Origin: Lateolabrax maculatus
Taxonomy: Eukaryota; Chordata; Actinopteri; Acropomatiformes; Lateolabracidae
DNA length: 64,000 nt
Direction: 5' to 3'
Assembly (NCBI GenBank): GCA_031216445.1
Contig: CM062215.1
Span: 10,001-74,000, forward strand
A model generated the notes under the pieces. It did not search any database and was not told the origin of the DNA. It was given only the letters and a program-made list of their open reading frames with translations. A program made the position numbers and the translations under genes. Shown piece after piece: positions 1 to 12,273 of this stretch; the first letter of the stretch is position 1; the number at the start of each line of letters is the position of its first letter.

Positions 1-622
1 ACTATTTTGAAGGGTTAAACTGTGTGGATAATCAGCTTCATTTGTTAAATATTTTCTCAACACAATTAAAAATGTCTCATCATAGTCAAGTATTTACACT
101 TTTAAAAAGAGACTTGTAGTTTTGAGGTAACCAGCAGTTATTTATTTTCTGTTTTTGTGAGTTCACGTCCATGTTGAATGAAAAGTGTAAGAGTCTTGGA
201 GCTTTTTACACATGAAGGGGATTAAAGGGGCAGAAATGTGGATGTAAATAGTCAACACTTGACGAATGAAACATCTTCACATCTCTGTCCATCTCTGCTG
301 AGAGGAGAGGAAGAGACTCGAGTGAAGGAATAGATGAGATCAATTAAAGGAAATCACTTGTTGGCACTTTCACTTTGTCTCTCGTGTGTCTTTTTTCTCA
401 TCATCAGTTTTATCATTACCATTACCTTCTTCAAGCTCTGTCTGTCATCTTTCTCTGGAGCATTTTCTGGATTCTCTCCTTATCTCTCTCTCTCTCTCTC
501 TCTGCAGCAAATTTGGACCAATCAACAGCAAGCAGACGTTTATCATGTGACTTCTGTCTCCGTTATTCACAAAAACCAGAACAGTGATGCAGCCATGACT
601 CACTGCAGTGACACATGCAGGC

Positions 623-658
<36 letters not shown>

Positions 659-3600
659 CTGCCTTAACACACCTGTGGTTTGGATTACAGACTAACTCTG
701 ATCTTATTTTTGTAAACAACAACAACAACAACAACAACAACTACAGTTTCAGTCACCCACTGACAACAGTGCAAAATTAAATATTAACCACTTGTGCATT
801 TCCTGTCCAAAATTAAAAAGACTTCCATCAAGTAGAGACTGATCAACATGTCAGCCACAACTCTGTATCATTGCAGCTAAAGATAACAAATCAATGCTAA
901 TTATTATGACATACTGTTTTTGTAGCTGTGATTAGACTACAGACAGTAACTATAACGTCAGTTGCTGCTTTGATTATGTCTATACATATACTTGGCTAAG
1001 TGTTTAACAACATATCTGATGGAATAAAAAAAGGTTTAAAATCAAGCAGGAGTGTCTGACTTTACAACACTGAGCTCATCAAATTTCTATCTTGTGTTGT
1101 AAAGAGAAGCCAGCAAGTCCCAGTCACAGCTACAGCTAATGTTACGGTGATCACCACAGCTACAGTCACGATCAGAGCTACAGTCATAACAGTTTAAGAT
1201 CTTAACTTTGACCAAATATGTAGTTACTGTGTTTTGGCTTTAGTATGGCAGAATATAATATAAGACAATAGAATATAAGACAACAGAAGACAGTAGAATG
1301 TATCAGGTGAAAGTAAACACAGGAAATAAGAGGCAACAGACACTCCGGTGACTTGTGTTGTTTATGTCGGTGGTTTGAGTTCTATGTAAAAACAGTTGGC
1401 ACAGTTCAGTTCACCTGACTGATTTTACATTCAGCCTTCAGACAAGAAAACAGGAGACATTAAACATCAAACTCATCATCTGATCACCGGGTCACATGAC
1501 CTGCTGTTGCTATCATGGCTGTTATGATTATGTTATCAATTTTTGAATCTATCATTTAAGTGCAGCTGCTTAACTACATTTCCCACAATGCATCCATCAT
1601 AAAGCTGTGTATGTGTCATAGAGGGTCTAAGGTAACAGTGACTACAAGCTGTAGGCATTCACACTGTCAGATCATCAAGCTGGAGATCTATGGTGTTTTT
1701 AAAGAGTAATTTGACACCCCTGAAAATCTTTCCAGTGTTTAACTTATCACCTGCCTACAGTGATGTGCCGGTGTACTCCAGGACCCTTTGACATCAGCAC
1801 TGGGTGTTGCTCCAGGTGCAACAGATCACCATCAGTGATACTGGCTGTGGTCAGAGGTGAAACTTCAGAAACTGACAGTGAATGATGAGTCATCAGCTGT
1901 TTAACTATGGTTTTATAATATATGTAAATTAGCTTTAGATTCATTTTTAGTTGCCATGATTGAATCGTGTTTGTTTGCTTTTCAGACTCTTTCATGTTAT
2001 TTTGATTTATTGGAACTCTCGAAAAATATGAGATTCACAATTAAAACTGGTAACCAGTTTAACTTCTATATGACTTTAAAGCAACGTAAAGTTTTCTCTG
2101 AAATATGATATGAATGATAAACTCTATTCAAAGACCAGATTTCTCTGAATCTGTGGTTCACAAACTGTTACAGTTGATTTACACAACAGTTTATTTATGC
2201 TAACATTGACATTCTTTTCGATATTTTCTCTAATCTTTGCTTATTTCCAATAAAGATTGTAGTTTTATCCTTTCAGGCCACTCAAACTTAAGTGAAATAA
2301 ACGGGACTTTACTTCACATTAAAGAGTCACAAGCAAACAAACTTGTGAACAGCTTCTCTAAATAATGTTTAATAGCTTTGATCAGGTGATTGAAGCACTT
2401 TGTTGTCAGCTCAGGTGACTTCATTAAACCTCTTTAAATATTATATAATAGTATAAATATCACCCTCATGTCATTTGATTTCTGAAAATGGAAGTATTTA
2501 AGGCATACAGGATCATCTATTTCTATTTTTATAATCTGAGGAATCAATTTAAGATGTTTCCAAGTCTTTTTGGTCATTTTCTTAAACTGAAAGAGAAAAT
2601 TCAAAATGGTTTTTAAACAGACATCAGCAGATTGATGCCTTTAATCAAAGCTTAAACTGTTTGATTTTGACTGAAAGAAGACGCAGAGTAGTGCCATTAT
2701 TTCTAAATATGTCTACTAATGGGTTATTATCTCCTGGATGTCCCTGACACATCTGACTGTTCTCTCGGTATAATCACCTCACAGTATTCAGCTTTACACT
2801 ACAGGAACTTAAAAACAGGTAACTGCAGTTCTATCTATCATTTCTAGTTCTGCTTCTGTTTCCTTTGACCTTACTTTGAGGATGAGTTCCTGGAACTAAA
2901 TGTCTATCTAAATTATAACTAATATTCTGCTCAGGATGCGATAAGTTCAGTCAAGAAAGCAACAGCTCTATAACAACACGGGATGTGTTTAAATAAACAC
3001 TGTAAGGAAATGTGTTTGAGTGTCCAGGAGACACTAAGATCTGACGAGCTGGTCTGGAGTCACTTATTCGATTCTGTCAGACTGCTGCAGCTGGACGCAT
3101 TCTATTAATTTATCAACAGTGCTGTTTAAAAGTCATCACATGAAACACAAAAGGAAATCAGCATCAGCTCCACTTCTTCCAACTGAAATGAACTCTCCAA
3201 ACAAACACAAGAAAGTGATGCCTGTCCTACTGTCACATTTTAATGACATAGATCTGATATGTTAAAGCTTGTAAAACACAGTGGAAACACTAGCAGAACC
3301 AAGAACCAAAGCTATAAGTTCTGCAGTGAAGAAGAGCTTCATGATGGAACCGGAGCTGCAGCAGCAGGATAAGCTGATTCTCCATCACCAAGTCAACTTT
3401 GGTAGTTCAGGTCAGTGTGTTTGGGCTCCCTGCGGAACAGCTTTTGCTTTATTTATGAAATTTTTTGGATCATGTGAGTTTCTAGATGTTTTCTGTCTGC
3501 TGAAACCCCCCACCCCCCTCTTAATGACAAATACCTTCCTGCAGTACTGACTGACACACTAAGTTTTTCTTCAGCTATGCAACTAAACAAAATAAGGCTG

Positions 3601-3925
3601 GAGAGCGTATGTAAGGTTGCCATGGTAACTCGTCTACATCCACAATGGTACAATCAGAAGATACTGTTGGTTTCGATTGACAGCATGCAGTTAAAGTGAG
3701 CTAGTGTCCACATCTCAGTCTCTCTTTAGCAGGAGGTCAAAGGTCACGATCGATCCGAATGTTCGTCAGATGTCTGACTGCTTGTCAGTCACCATGGTAA
3801 CGGCGTTAGAGCTGCAGGTGCAGCCGGTTTACATTCAGACCTCAGCGGGTCGACGGCTGCTGGGCGAGTCTCATTAACAAATACTGTGGTCTCCTCTCTC
3901 TCGCTCTCTTTTCTTTTCATCTCTC
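1..3925. other. Gene-free left flank, downstream of cdk5r2
   Basis: No frame here resembles a protein I recognise; the open frames are short and low-complexity. Visible structure is limited to microsatellites: a CT run at about 483-503, an AC run at about 622-656 and an AAC run at about 716-741. The right part presumably holds the 3' UTR of the minus-strand cdk5r2 gene, but I could not place its end. Confidence 0.6.
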
Positions 3926-6900
3926 TTAACGATCCAGATCATCAATCCTGTTTCCTCCATCGTTCTCTTTCTCTTCCTCTTTCTCCTGTTTCTCCTTCAT
4001 TTTCTGTCTGTCCTCCTCCTCCTCCCTTTCTTTTTCCTTTTCTTTCTCCTGCTTCTCCCTCTCTTTCTCTCCCTCACTATCTTTTTCTTTCTCCCTCTCC
4101 CTGTCTCTTGCTCCTCCCTGATTTTTCAGGTCCTGAAACACCTCAGTGAAGAAGTGTGGGTCGGCATTGATTCGCAACATGTCGGCGCTCAGCCGCTCGA
4201 TCAGCTCCAGCGCTCGATCCCAGAATGCATCTCGGCTGGACTCCACCAGGAAAGGTTTGAGGGGGTAAGAGATCTCATTGCCCAGGTAGGAGTAGGCCAG
4301 GTAGAGACAGGTGAGGAAGGTGGCGTGGAGCTCCTGCTCTGAAGACGTGTCCTCGTCCACTGCCTCTCTACACAGCAGGTAAACGAAGACCAGACTGGCA
4401 GGACTGATGAAGCACTGGTCCTGCAGGGGGACAGGACAAGTAGTACTACAGCAGGAAGAATATTAGTAAGACAGAGGAAGGACACAAGAGTACTCCTTCC
4501 AACAGAAAAATTAGCATTAGTGCTTTGAAGTAGTGTTTTACATTTAGTTATATTATATTCATTTTGCAGACACTTTCGCCCAAAGTGACATACAGTAAAT
4601 GCATTTAAACTTAAAGGATAAAAAGATGTGTAGGTGTCCACCCAGGTGTATTCTGAATAGTAACTAATAGCTGTCGTGACTACAGCTGGACCATAACAAA
4701 CCGTCCAGACACTGAGGACAAGTTTAGGGTTAGTGGACATTTTTGCAGATTAGTTGGGACTACTTGCAGAGATCTGGGGACTAGCTGTAGATGTCTGGCA
4801 ACGAGTTGCAGTGGTCTGGGGACGAGTTGCAGAGGTCTTAGAAGTGGTTGCAGAGGTCTCAGGAGTAGTTGCAGAGGTTGACATTTACTACAAAAGCAAC
4901 ACTGACCTGCCAGCCCTGAACCAGAAGTGCTCTGTCAACGTTTCTGAACCACAGGACGATCTGATTGGACGACAGCTCCTTCAGTTTGACACAACGACGA
5001 CACAGAAAGTCAGAAAGACAACGAAGGAGTTCGCCTGTAGATGCCTGCAGAGGAAAGGGAGACAAGGAGAGAGGGGACAAAGAGAGAGGAGGGGAGAACA
5101 AAGTCATGACATCACTGTTAAAGAAAATAAAACTTGAACAATTAAATCAATTAATAAAATACTTTGGTTGGTGGAGTTCTGCAGATTGAATTTGTACTCA
5201 TGAACTGAAGGAGCTGCAGCTTTAAAAGTTTCAGTTACACGTAAAAACAACTTCATCATTACAATTCTAAACAAACTGAAACCTGAAAATGATGAAATCA
5301 CTGTAATTTGATCAAAAACTGTTAAACTGATTAACTGTCAACACACTCACTGAGAGCCATCTTTAGCCCTGATAAAGTTTTTATTTGGGTTTAATTTTGA
5401 TACAGTCTGTCATTTACAGTGTAAGTTTTAATATTATCAATGTAGAAGTAATTCTGCATGAAGAATACTCAAATACAGCAAGCAAGCTTTGAAGAGGGAA
5501 ATAAAAATAAACAGCAGTTCACTGCAAGACCATAGCAAAATCTTCCCCTCCAGAAAATTTATGAATGAGCCCTACATTTTTGTGTGTTTAAGTGTTGTAT
5601 TTCCCCTTTACTATGGATGCAAATTGAGATATTGCAATAATCCTTATTTGTTTCTTCAGTCCAGATTTTAAATAAATGATCTGTTTCATACATTTTGTTT
5701 TCATTGCGTTATTATGTATCCTATTTGTTATTTAAAAAAAAAAAAAGACTTTCCCATGAATGAAATCCACCAGATTTAAGAGAAACTGAATAGAACTAGA
5801 AAAGGCAATTTCTGGAGATATTGCTGTGTGAATGCTGACTGCTGAAACTGTGCTAAACTCGACTGCTAAAGTTTAGCAAAAAAGTTGAATAATATCAATA
5901 ATGAATGGAAGATGTGGAATAGTTTAAGGTTTGTTGGAAGGCTGACGCTCAACTGGATTGCTGGCTTAAATTCTCTTGGAGAAACAGCTGAAGCAATATG
6001 AATGATTTGGAAAATGGGTAATGGGAAATGGGTGGGTCTCATTTCTATGAATGGAATTGAAAAGTTGAATAAAAGTCATAATGTATGAAGGATGTGGAAT
6101 ATTTTAAGGTTTGTTGAAAAGCCGACACTAAACTGCATAGCTGGCTTAAAATGTTTATGAACAAGCAGCTGAAGCAGCGTGAATGGGTTGGAAAAGTAAG
6201 ACACGGTAAATAGGTTGGTCTAAATTATTTTTTTTTTAATGATGTTCCTAGATGAATATATGAATGAGTGGGTAAGAGATGCTGTTAAATATTTAGAAAA
6301 AAAAAGTATGAAGGGTTGAAAAAGTGAGAAAGGGATGAAGGATGCAACATATTGTGTAAAATGGGAGCCAAACTGCATAGCTGGCTTGAATATATATAAG
6401 TATAAACAGGATTTAAAAGCTGAAAAAAAGTCATAATATAAGAAAGATGTGGAAGTTTGAATGTAGTTTGAATCAGGAGATAACAGCTGAAAACTACATG
6501 AAGAAGCAGCTGGAAAAGTGACAAAGTGTCTAGTTAGCTCATCTCAATCAGCTGGGAGGTTGCCATGGTGATGGTCACTGCTGAGTGACTGCTGGCTCAC
6601 AGAGGTCATTTCATAGAGATTTCAGGTGAGGCGCATCTCTCAACATTTTGTTTTTAGCTCAAAGCTGTAACTTGTATTGCCTGAATGTTGTTACCCTGAC
6701 AGGCAAAAGAGTCTGCTGAACACGCTGATGTAGTTTTTATGTCTGTAGTGTCAAAAATGTGAGGAGTCCCAGTTTCTGCTTCCTCCTTTTTGCTCTCAGT
6801 TAATATGAGACTCAATGCAGCAGTTGGTTGGCGCTGCTGTCGCTAAGAGGCTCCTCGATCCAAAAGTTTAATCCGTTTACTATTGTATTTACATGTCTGC

Positions 6901-8454
6901 AGCCATCATGAATTTTCCTACGTTTTGATGTATAAATGATGTATGAAGAGTCAAAATTATGGCAATGGGAGCAAGATGAAGATACATTTTTAAGTTGAGT
7001 TTGAATCTCCTCCCCTCTCACTCTAGATGTGAACATTACACCACACACACTAATGTAAAAATCTCAGAAGGGCTGAATGCAATTGTGTAAAAAGATTGAA
7101 TAAAAAAGTGGAATTCACCTGAGAAAGTCCCAAGTGTCATGAACGTTTTAAACTTTGAATGAAGTTTCTATGCGAATGTATGAAGGATTTGGAGGAGGTT
7201 GAAGATGAGTGGCTTTGAAATGTTTTTCTCATTGACTTTCATTATAATTATTTTTTAAACAAAGTTGAATATTTTTGTTTGAAGTTTGAATGGGATTTGA
7301 AAGATGAATAATACCTTGATTGTATGGAAGATGTGGAACATTTTAATGTTTGAATGGAGTTTGTAGCAGAAAGTATGAATGAGTAGTGAAGAGTTGAAAA
7401 TGCTTGAACTTTTACATTTATTCAAATAGGGAAAATCTTCCGAAAAACACTGAATATTTTGGAAATGATTTAAGTAATGAAAAATTGGAATAGATGCTGT
7501 AATGTCCTAACTGAGCTGAACGTTTCAGTGTTTGAATGCAGTTTCTACGTTGAAGTATGTGGAACTAGTTAGGTGCCAAAAAACATGGTGGAAATAATAG
7601 AAATAAAGTTTTGTAGAATAACATAAGTGATAAGTGCAATAAGTGATGTCAACATTCACACCAATAATCAATAAATCAATAAACTGCAGGAAGAATGGTT
7701 ACCACCTGAAATGAATAACTTTATTGTTAAAATGCTTCACAAAAAGGGTAAAACATTTTGTTGATCCAGTTTTCATTATCTTATTTCTTGGTCTGAATGT
7801 TTTAAATGTTTTTACAACAATAAACGTCATCCTGTTAATAATGATGTCACTGATGATGACGTTCCTTTTATGAATTTTTGATCTTTTCCGTTTTTATTGT
7901 TTTGTATTGACACAGGTGATATCTGTTTGACATTTTACAGGTCACACACACACACACACACACACACCGACCTGCACCACCACCCTCCGCGGTGAGATGA
8001 TCAGGTCCGGCCTTCCCTGGTTCTGGTTCTGGGTCTGGGTCTGGGTGTGTTCCGGCACGGTGGGTACGGGTACCGGGATGGGTCCGTGTCTGGCCTTCAG
8101 AGCTCTGTGGCGGCTGTCGGTGGCCGCCTGCTCCCGCTGCACGTGCCCGGGCTCGGACACTGCGGGCTTCACCTTCTTCCCGCCCTTCCTCTTGGCTCGC
8201 GCGGCCACGAGACGTTTCTTCCAGCTGAGCGCGTGCAGCAGCACCGGGTGCCGCTTCTGCTTGTCCTCCTCCTCCTCCTCCTCCTTCTTCTTCTCCTTCT
8301 TCTTCTCCTTCTTCTTGTTCTTCTTCTGTCCGTCCTTCTCATCTTCCTCCTCGCGGGGCTCCAGCGGCTTCTGCACCGCGAGCTCCGCGAGCTTGTCCGG
8401 CCCACGAGCCGCGGCTTTCCGCGAGCCCGGAGACAGAGACAGCACCGTTCCCAT
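3926..8454 (-). CDS. cdk5r2: Cyclin-dependent kinase 5 activator 2 (p39-like), 3 coding exons
   Basis: Non-cyclin activator that binds and switches on CDK5 in neurons. Coding exons on the minus strand are 8454-7972, 5044-4907 and 4420-3926, giving 371 aa (human CDK5R2 367). The start MGTVLSLSP has Gly2 for N-myristoylation, as in p39, followed by a Lys/Glu-rich stretch and HPVLLHALSWKKRLVAA. Exon 1 ends SPRRVVVQ and exon 2 continues ASTGELLRCLSDFLCRRC, exactly the p39 junction. Exon 3 carries the cyclin-fold core, including LTCLYLAYSYLGNEISYPLK and LRINADPHFFTEVFQDLKN. The SPRRV/VPVPTVP segments favour p39 over p35 (CDK5R1). Both introns are phase 0 (CAG|GT and CAG|G). Two features are odd: mammalian CDK5R2 has an uninterrupted coding exon, and the tail after DLKN is about 60 residues of Glu/Lys/Arg before the conserved LDR end. 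Whether this is the a or b teleost copy cannot be decided here. It is divergent from the formin gene. Confidence 0.95.
4534..4612. repeat. Teleost dispersed repeat fragment in cdk5r2 intron 2
   Basis: The stretch resembles the common fish repeat containing 'catttagcagacgcttttatccaaagcgacttacag' in diverged form ('ttttgcagacac' then 'cccaaagtgacatacag'). I recognise it from memory of fish genomes; the class is not decided by this fragment. Confidence 0.5.
5780..7570. repeat. Degenerate repeat tract in cdk5r2 intron 1
   Basis: Intron 1 (5045-7971) holds no exon. It contains related units built around 'gatgtggaa(t/c)a...tttaaggtttg' and 'ctggcttaaa'. Two units of about 180 bases, near 5880-6060 and 6060-6235, are clearly alike, and more diverged ones follow near 6315-6530, 7170-7220 and 7325-7400. 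The tract is AT-rich. Similar 'agcagctgaag' sequence recurs near 40010-40110 and 40740-40880 in vps16 introns, so this may be a dispersed family; the class is unknown to me. Confidence 0.5.
7943..7967. repeat. CA/GT microsatellite beside the cdk5r2 intron 1 donor
   Basis: A run of CA dinucleotides starts within a few bases of the splice donor (donor GT at 7971-7970 on the minus strand). On the transcript it reads as a GT run directly after the 5' splice site. Confidence 0.9.
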
Positions 8455-8745
8455 GACGACAACCAGACCGAGCGGCGCGAGCCCCTCTGCAGCAGCGGAG
8501 GATGAGCTTCGGTCTGTCCCTCCGGTCCGACCGTCAAACCCTTAAAACGTCCAAACTACAAATCCATCACGAGGACCAAACAGAAATGTGTCTGCAGCTC
8601 CATCGGTGCTCCAGCCGGTCCGTCGGTCCCGGTGTGTCCCCCTCGGTCTCCACCTGTCCCTGTCTCGGTGACGCATGTGATGGACCGGATCACAGGGGGC
8701 GGGGCTCCTGCAGAGACTCTGTCCGCGGTGCTGAAACACTTTAAA
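7972..8745 (-). promoter_or_regulatory. GC-rich, CpG-rich start region of cdk5r2
   Basis: The first exon and the roughly 290 bases upstream of its start codon are strikingly richer in G+C and CpG than the AT-rich surroundings, as in a CpG-island promoter. A GGGGCGGGG-type GC box lies near 8696-8705. I did not locate a TATA box; the transcription start is not determined. Confidence 0.5.
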
Positions 8746-9944
8746 GCTGCAGTGAAGAAGATTAAAGGACGATTACACGGATGATTATTATTATTATTAT
8801 TATTATCCTTATACACTGATTTTTCTTTTCAATCCCACAATATTTACAGAAAGATTATTATTACACTCGTCCTTCTTCAGTGTCAAAGCCTGGCGCCACA
8901 TTCCAGCTCCCCCTCCAACAGCTGGGTGGGACATGACATTATATTACAGGGCCAAACAGCAGATACATTGTAGGGCAGCAATAACAATTATGATGATAGT
9001 AATGACAATGTAGTGTGAGGAGCTACTTAGCTTTTTTTTTTTTGGTGGTTACAGGTAATAAAGGAGGTGTTTTAATGTGTCAAAGTAAAAGAACTGTCTG
9101 CAGCTCGATCACTCCTCCACCCATCAGTCTTCCAGCCTGTCTGTCTCTACCTGTCTCATGGTTACAGGTAATAAAGGAGGTGCTTTAATGTGAGGTTTCT
9201 ATGTGAAGCTATTTAGTCAGTTTATATTTCATCAATCAGTCAAATCAGTAATCAAACACAGTGTTCAGAATTGTTTTTAAATGATTTTCTTTGACTATAA
9301 TAATACATTCTGTATTGGTGTGTAAACTACATTGTAAAGTAACACTGCCACCTGCTGGAGGAGATAAAGAGGGTTTACTAAATGACCTCTGTTTGTTCAC
9401 AACATAATATTATTTCATTTATATTCAAAATCTCATAAAAACATACCCAGTGTTTAAGTCAATATTTTCTCTAAACTGTATAAATAAAGTTGATGTTTAA
9501 ACATCATGTTAAGCTGCTGTGAATGAAATTAACCCCCTCTTTTGAATGTTTCATAATAAAGGCCATACAGATCGGAAAAAGGAGAACTGGAAGGCTTTTA
9601 TTGTGTAAAGTTTACAGGAAACAGAAGTGATGTCAGCAAGCAGAGCCAGTATTAAAATTTTACCAAATCTACATTAAAAAAGAAAAACTTATAATTTAAT
9701 TAATTACACTCGTGGCCCAGGAAACTAAGGACATTTGCCACGGCGACTACATACTTCATAAATAAACTACCCTACATTTTTATTCTGATCTGTTGTTTTT
9801 CAGATTCATTTTCTTATACATTTTTATATTTTCTGTTTTGATATTGTTCAGACTAAATGTTTTTTCTCAAATTTTCATTAAAACTGTGTTTTTTTAAATC
9901 TGTTTGTCGTTGTGTTACTTCAACGGGTATAAATGAACAAACAT
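8746..9944. other. Gene-free intergenic DNA with a short direct repeat
   Basis: No coding sequence recognised. An ATT trinucleotide run lies near 8780-8806. A 33-base segment beginning 'ggttacaggtaataaagg' occurs at about 9049-9081 and again, with one difference, at about 9161-9193. The remainder is AT-rich. Confidence 0.5.
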
Positions 9945-10165
9945 CGGAATCGGAATTGGGTTTATTGCCAAGTAGGTTTTCACATACAAGGAATTGCTGT
10001 GGTGTGTGGGTGTGTAACAAGTACAGACAATTAGTGCAAGGTGCAAAGGTCAGCGTATGCATAAGTAGTATTAAAGTACTAGTAAATATAATTTACAGTA
10101 CAGAATATGAAAAAATATTACTAAATATGTGCAATATATCTTTTTTAGATGACAATGAATAAAAC
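9945..10165. repeat. Teleost dispersed repeat ('cggaattgggtttattgcc' type)
   Basis: Begins 'aatcggaattgggtttattgcc aagtag' and continues with 'cacatacaaggaattgctg', 'acaattagtgcaaggtgca' and 'gtgcaatatat'. This is a diverged copy of a repeat common in fish ('cagaattggctttattggccaagtaa...acaaggaatttg'). Recognised from memory; class not assigned. Confidence 0.6.
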
Positions 10166-10471
10166 TAAAACTGTGCAGAAGTATAAACTGTAGTCCACAA
10201 GTGTGCATTAATAAAACGCATAACGTAATCTGTACGTAATCGGTCCATAATCGTCTTTGAAAACATAACTAAAGGATACTCAGACCTGTAGTGACCGATT
10301 CTGTTGTTCAGCATTAATATGGATTAATAATTAGCATTAATACTTAGTATTAATAAATATAATTAATACTTAGCATGAATACTTGCTATTAATAATTTGC
10401 ATTAATCAAGCAGCAGCCTCCGGGTCTGAAAAGTGAAGCAGATGCTGAAAGTCCCTAAACCTGCGTTCTCT

Positions 10472-10928
10472 CTAACGGCCAGCAGGGGGCGACTCCACTG
10501 GCTCCAAACAGAAGTCAAATTGTATAGAAGTCAATGAGAAAATGACCCGACTTCTCACCTGATTTATTACCTCAGGAAACATTTTCCTGATGAGTTTATG
10601 GTCTCAGTCGCTGGTTTCAAGTCTTATTCAGTCCAGCAGGATGTTCATTTAGTAAATTATGGTCCCGTTTAGAGGAAAATAGACGATAAAGCAGCATATG
10701 CTTTAGGGCAGGGCTATTGCGTGATTGACAAGCCGTTACCACAGCGACCACCAATCAGGATAATTGCAGCTCCACCCTCTCGTCCAAATAACGTCACTTC
10801 TGGTTCCAAAAAAACAAAATGGTGACAGCGAAAATGCCAAACTTGCGGGCTTCTAAACAGCCGGTCACAAACCAACCAGTTATGTCACGGAGGCGACGCC
10901 CACTTCTTTATACCGTCTGTGGTTTATG
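10472..10928 (+). repeat. Teleost dispersed repeat ('gccagcagggggcgactcc' family)
   Basis: Contains the hallmarks of a very abundant percomorph repeat: 'ggccagcagggggcgactcc' at the left, then 'agaagtcaatgagaaaatga', 'gatttattacctcagg', 'atgagtttatggtctcag', 'ttcatttagtaaattatggt' and 'tatgctttagggc', ending near 'tataccgtctgtgg'. I assign it by recognition. It carries no open reading frame of note and is probably a non-autonomous DNA element; the class is inference. Confidence 0.7.
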
Positions 10929-10965
10929 AATTAATACACAGCATGAATAATTAGCAAGAATACTT

Positions 10966-11100
10966 CAGTCAATTTCATTTCTATAGCTCCATATCATAAC
11001 AGAAGTTATCTCAAGACACTTTCTTTAAAATATTACTTACCATGACCCACCATGAGCAGCACTTGGTGACAGTGGAAGGAAAAAATATAATAATATAATA
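10966..11100 (+). repeat. Fragment of the teleost 'tcacaacagaagttatctcaag' repeat
   Basis: Has 'tttcatttctatagctcc', 'cataacagaagttatctcaa' and 'catgagcagcacttggtgac' in the order found at the 5' part of a long, common fish repeat. Other parts of that repeat appear at 28930-29720 and 38117-38283 in this window. Confidence 0.55.
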
Positions 11101-12214
11101 AAAAAGTTTTGAAGTGTGGCTACTAAATGACGTAATAGGCTAGTGAGCTTTTTCATGTCAAGTTCCTTCTAATCTCAGCCTCGCCTGCTGTTTTTATACA
11201 ACTAACATATAGTAAGAAATGAGTTCCCTCTTCTCATCAGGGTTCTGAGGTAAATTCTACCATGTTGAAGTAGGGAACAGCCACTGAAAATCTCAAATCT
11301 TAAATTTCAACTGGGAAATCCCGACCTCCAAATGTGTCTGGAACGCAGCATAACTGTATTGGAGTTGACCAATGAAATCGACCCTGAGAACGCATCAGAG
11401 GGGGCGTGGTTATGGCAGAGGTTAGTTCACTGCATTGGGAAAAGTTACGATGCACTTAGAGATTATCGTCAACGATCTATGACCGTAATACCTGGCTTAG
11501 ACGTTATTACCGCTTTATTACTCGAACACATGAAGGTGGGGGACAAAAAGGATGAGGGAGGAGAGAGCATCTGCCGCGTCTAACCCACACCACTGAACAG
11601 AGTCACCCTTTAATATTATAATATTAATATTATAAGATATTCTAATATCGATGTATTATCTTTAATCTTTTACTCTGTTAACCTGTCTGGTGCAATAAAT
11701 GGATTTTCCCTATTCAATAATAACATACCAATAACATAATGATATATGATAGTTCTACTATTTATCCCTATCTATAACTGTACTGATGTATTTATCACCT
11801 TTAATATATTATAACCTTTTAACTATGTTATATTATATTTAGTGTTAATATTTTAATATGTACTGATGTTTGTGTGTATATGTGTGTACATATACACACG
11901 TAAAAGCTTGTTTTTATTCTATACATTACTACATAATTTGTTTTAAACAAACACTTTTATGTCTTTTAAAAAAATGTTTTGTTTACTGTTTTCTGTGCAG
12001 AAGAAAAAATATACACATTAAATATTATGACTACATTACTACACTTAAAAATAACGCGTTAAATGTATATTTAAAACACATATGTTAGATACATATTTAC
12101 ATTTACATGTTAAATAATAATCATTAGAATAATTATAATGTAAACTGTTTTCAGAATCAGATTATACACACCTCTCTCTCTCTCACTCTCAATGTCTCTC
12201 TACCATCCGTGTGT
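11101..12214. other. AT-rich intergenic DNA, no gene seen
   Basis: Mostly AT-rich low-complexity sequence. A frame at 11332-11583 is open for 83 codons but resembles no family I know and has no splice or codon context that supports it. Confidence 0.5.
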
Positions 12215-12216
12215 GT

Positions 12217-12222
<6 letters not shown>

Positions 12223-12272
<50 letters not shown>
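12223..12272. repeat. GT microsatellite upstream of the formin gene
   Basis: A nearly pure GT run of about 50 bases, followed directly by a GC box (gtgggcggagcc) at about 12274-12286. Confidence 0.9.

Positions 12273-12273
<1 letters not shown>

Noticed and set aside
7997..8545. 182-codon plus-strand frame opposite cdk5r2 exon 1
   Set aside because: It is the antisense shadow of a GC-rich coding exon; composition (Ser/Phe runs) reflects the Lys/Glu-rich minus-strand protein.
11332..11583. 83-codon plus-strand frame in intergenic DNA
   Set aside because: No family resemblance, no splice partners, embedded in repeat-rich sequence.
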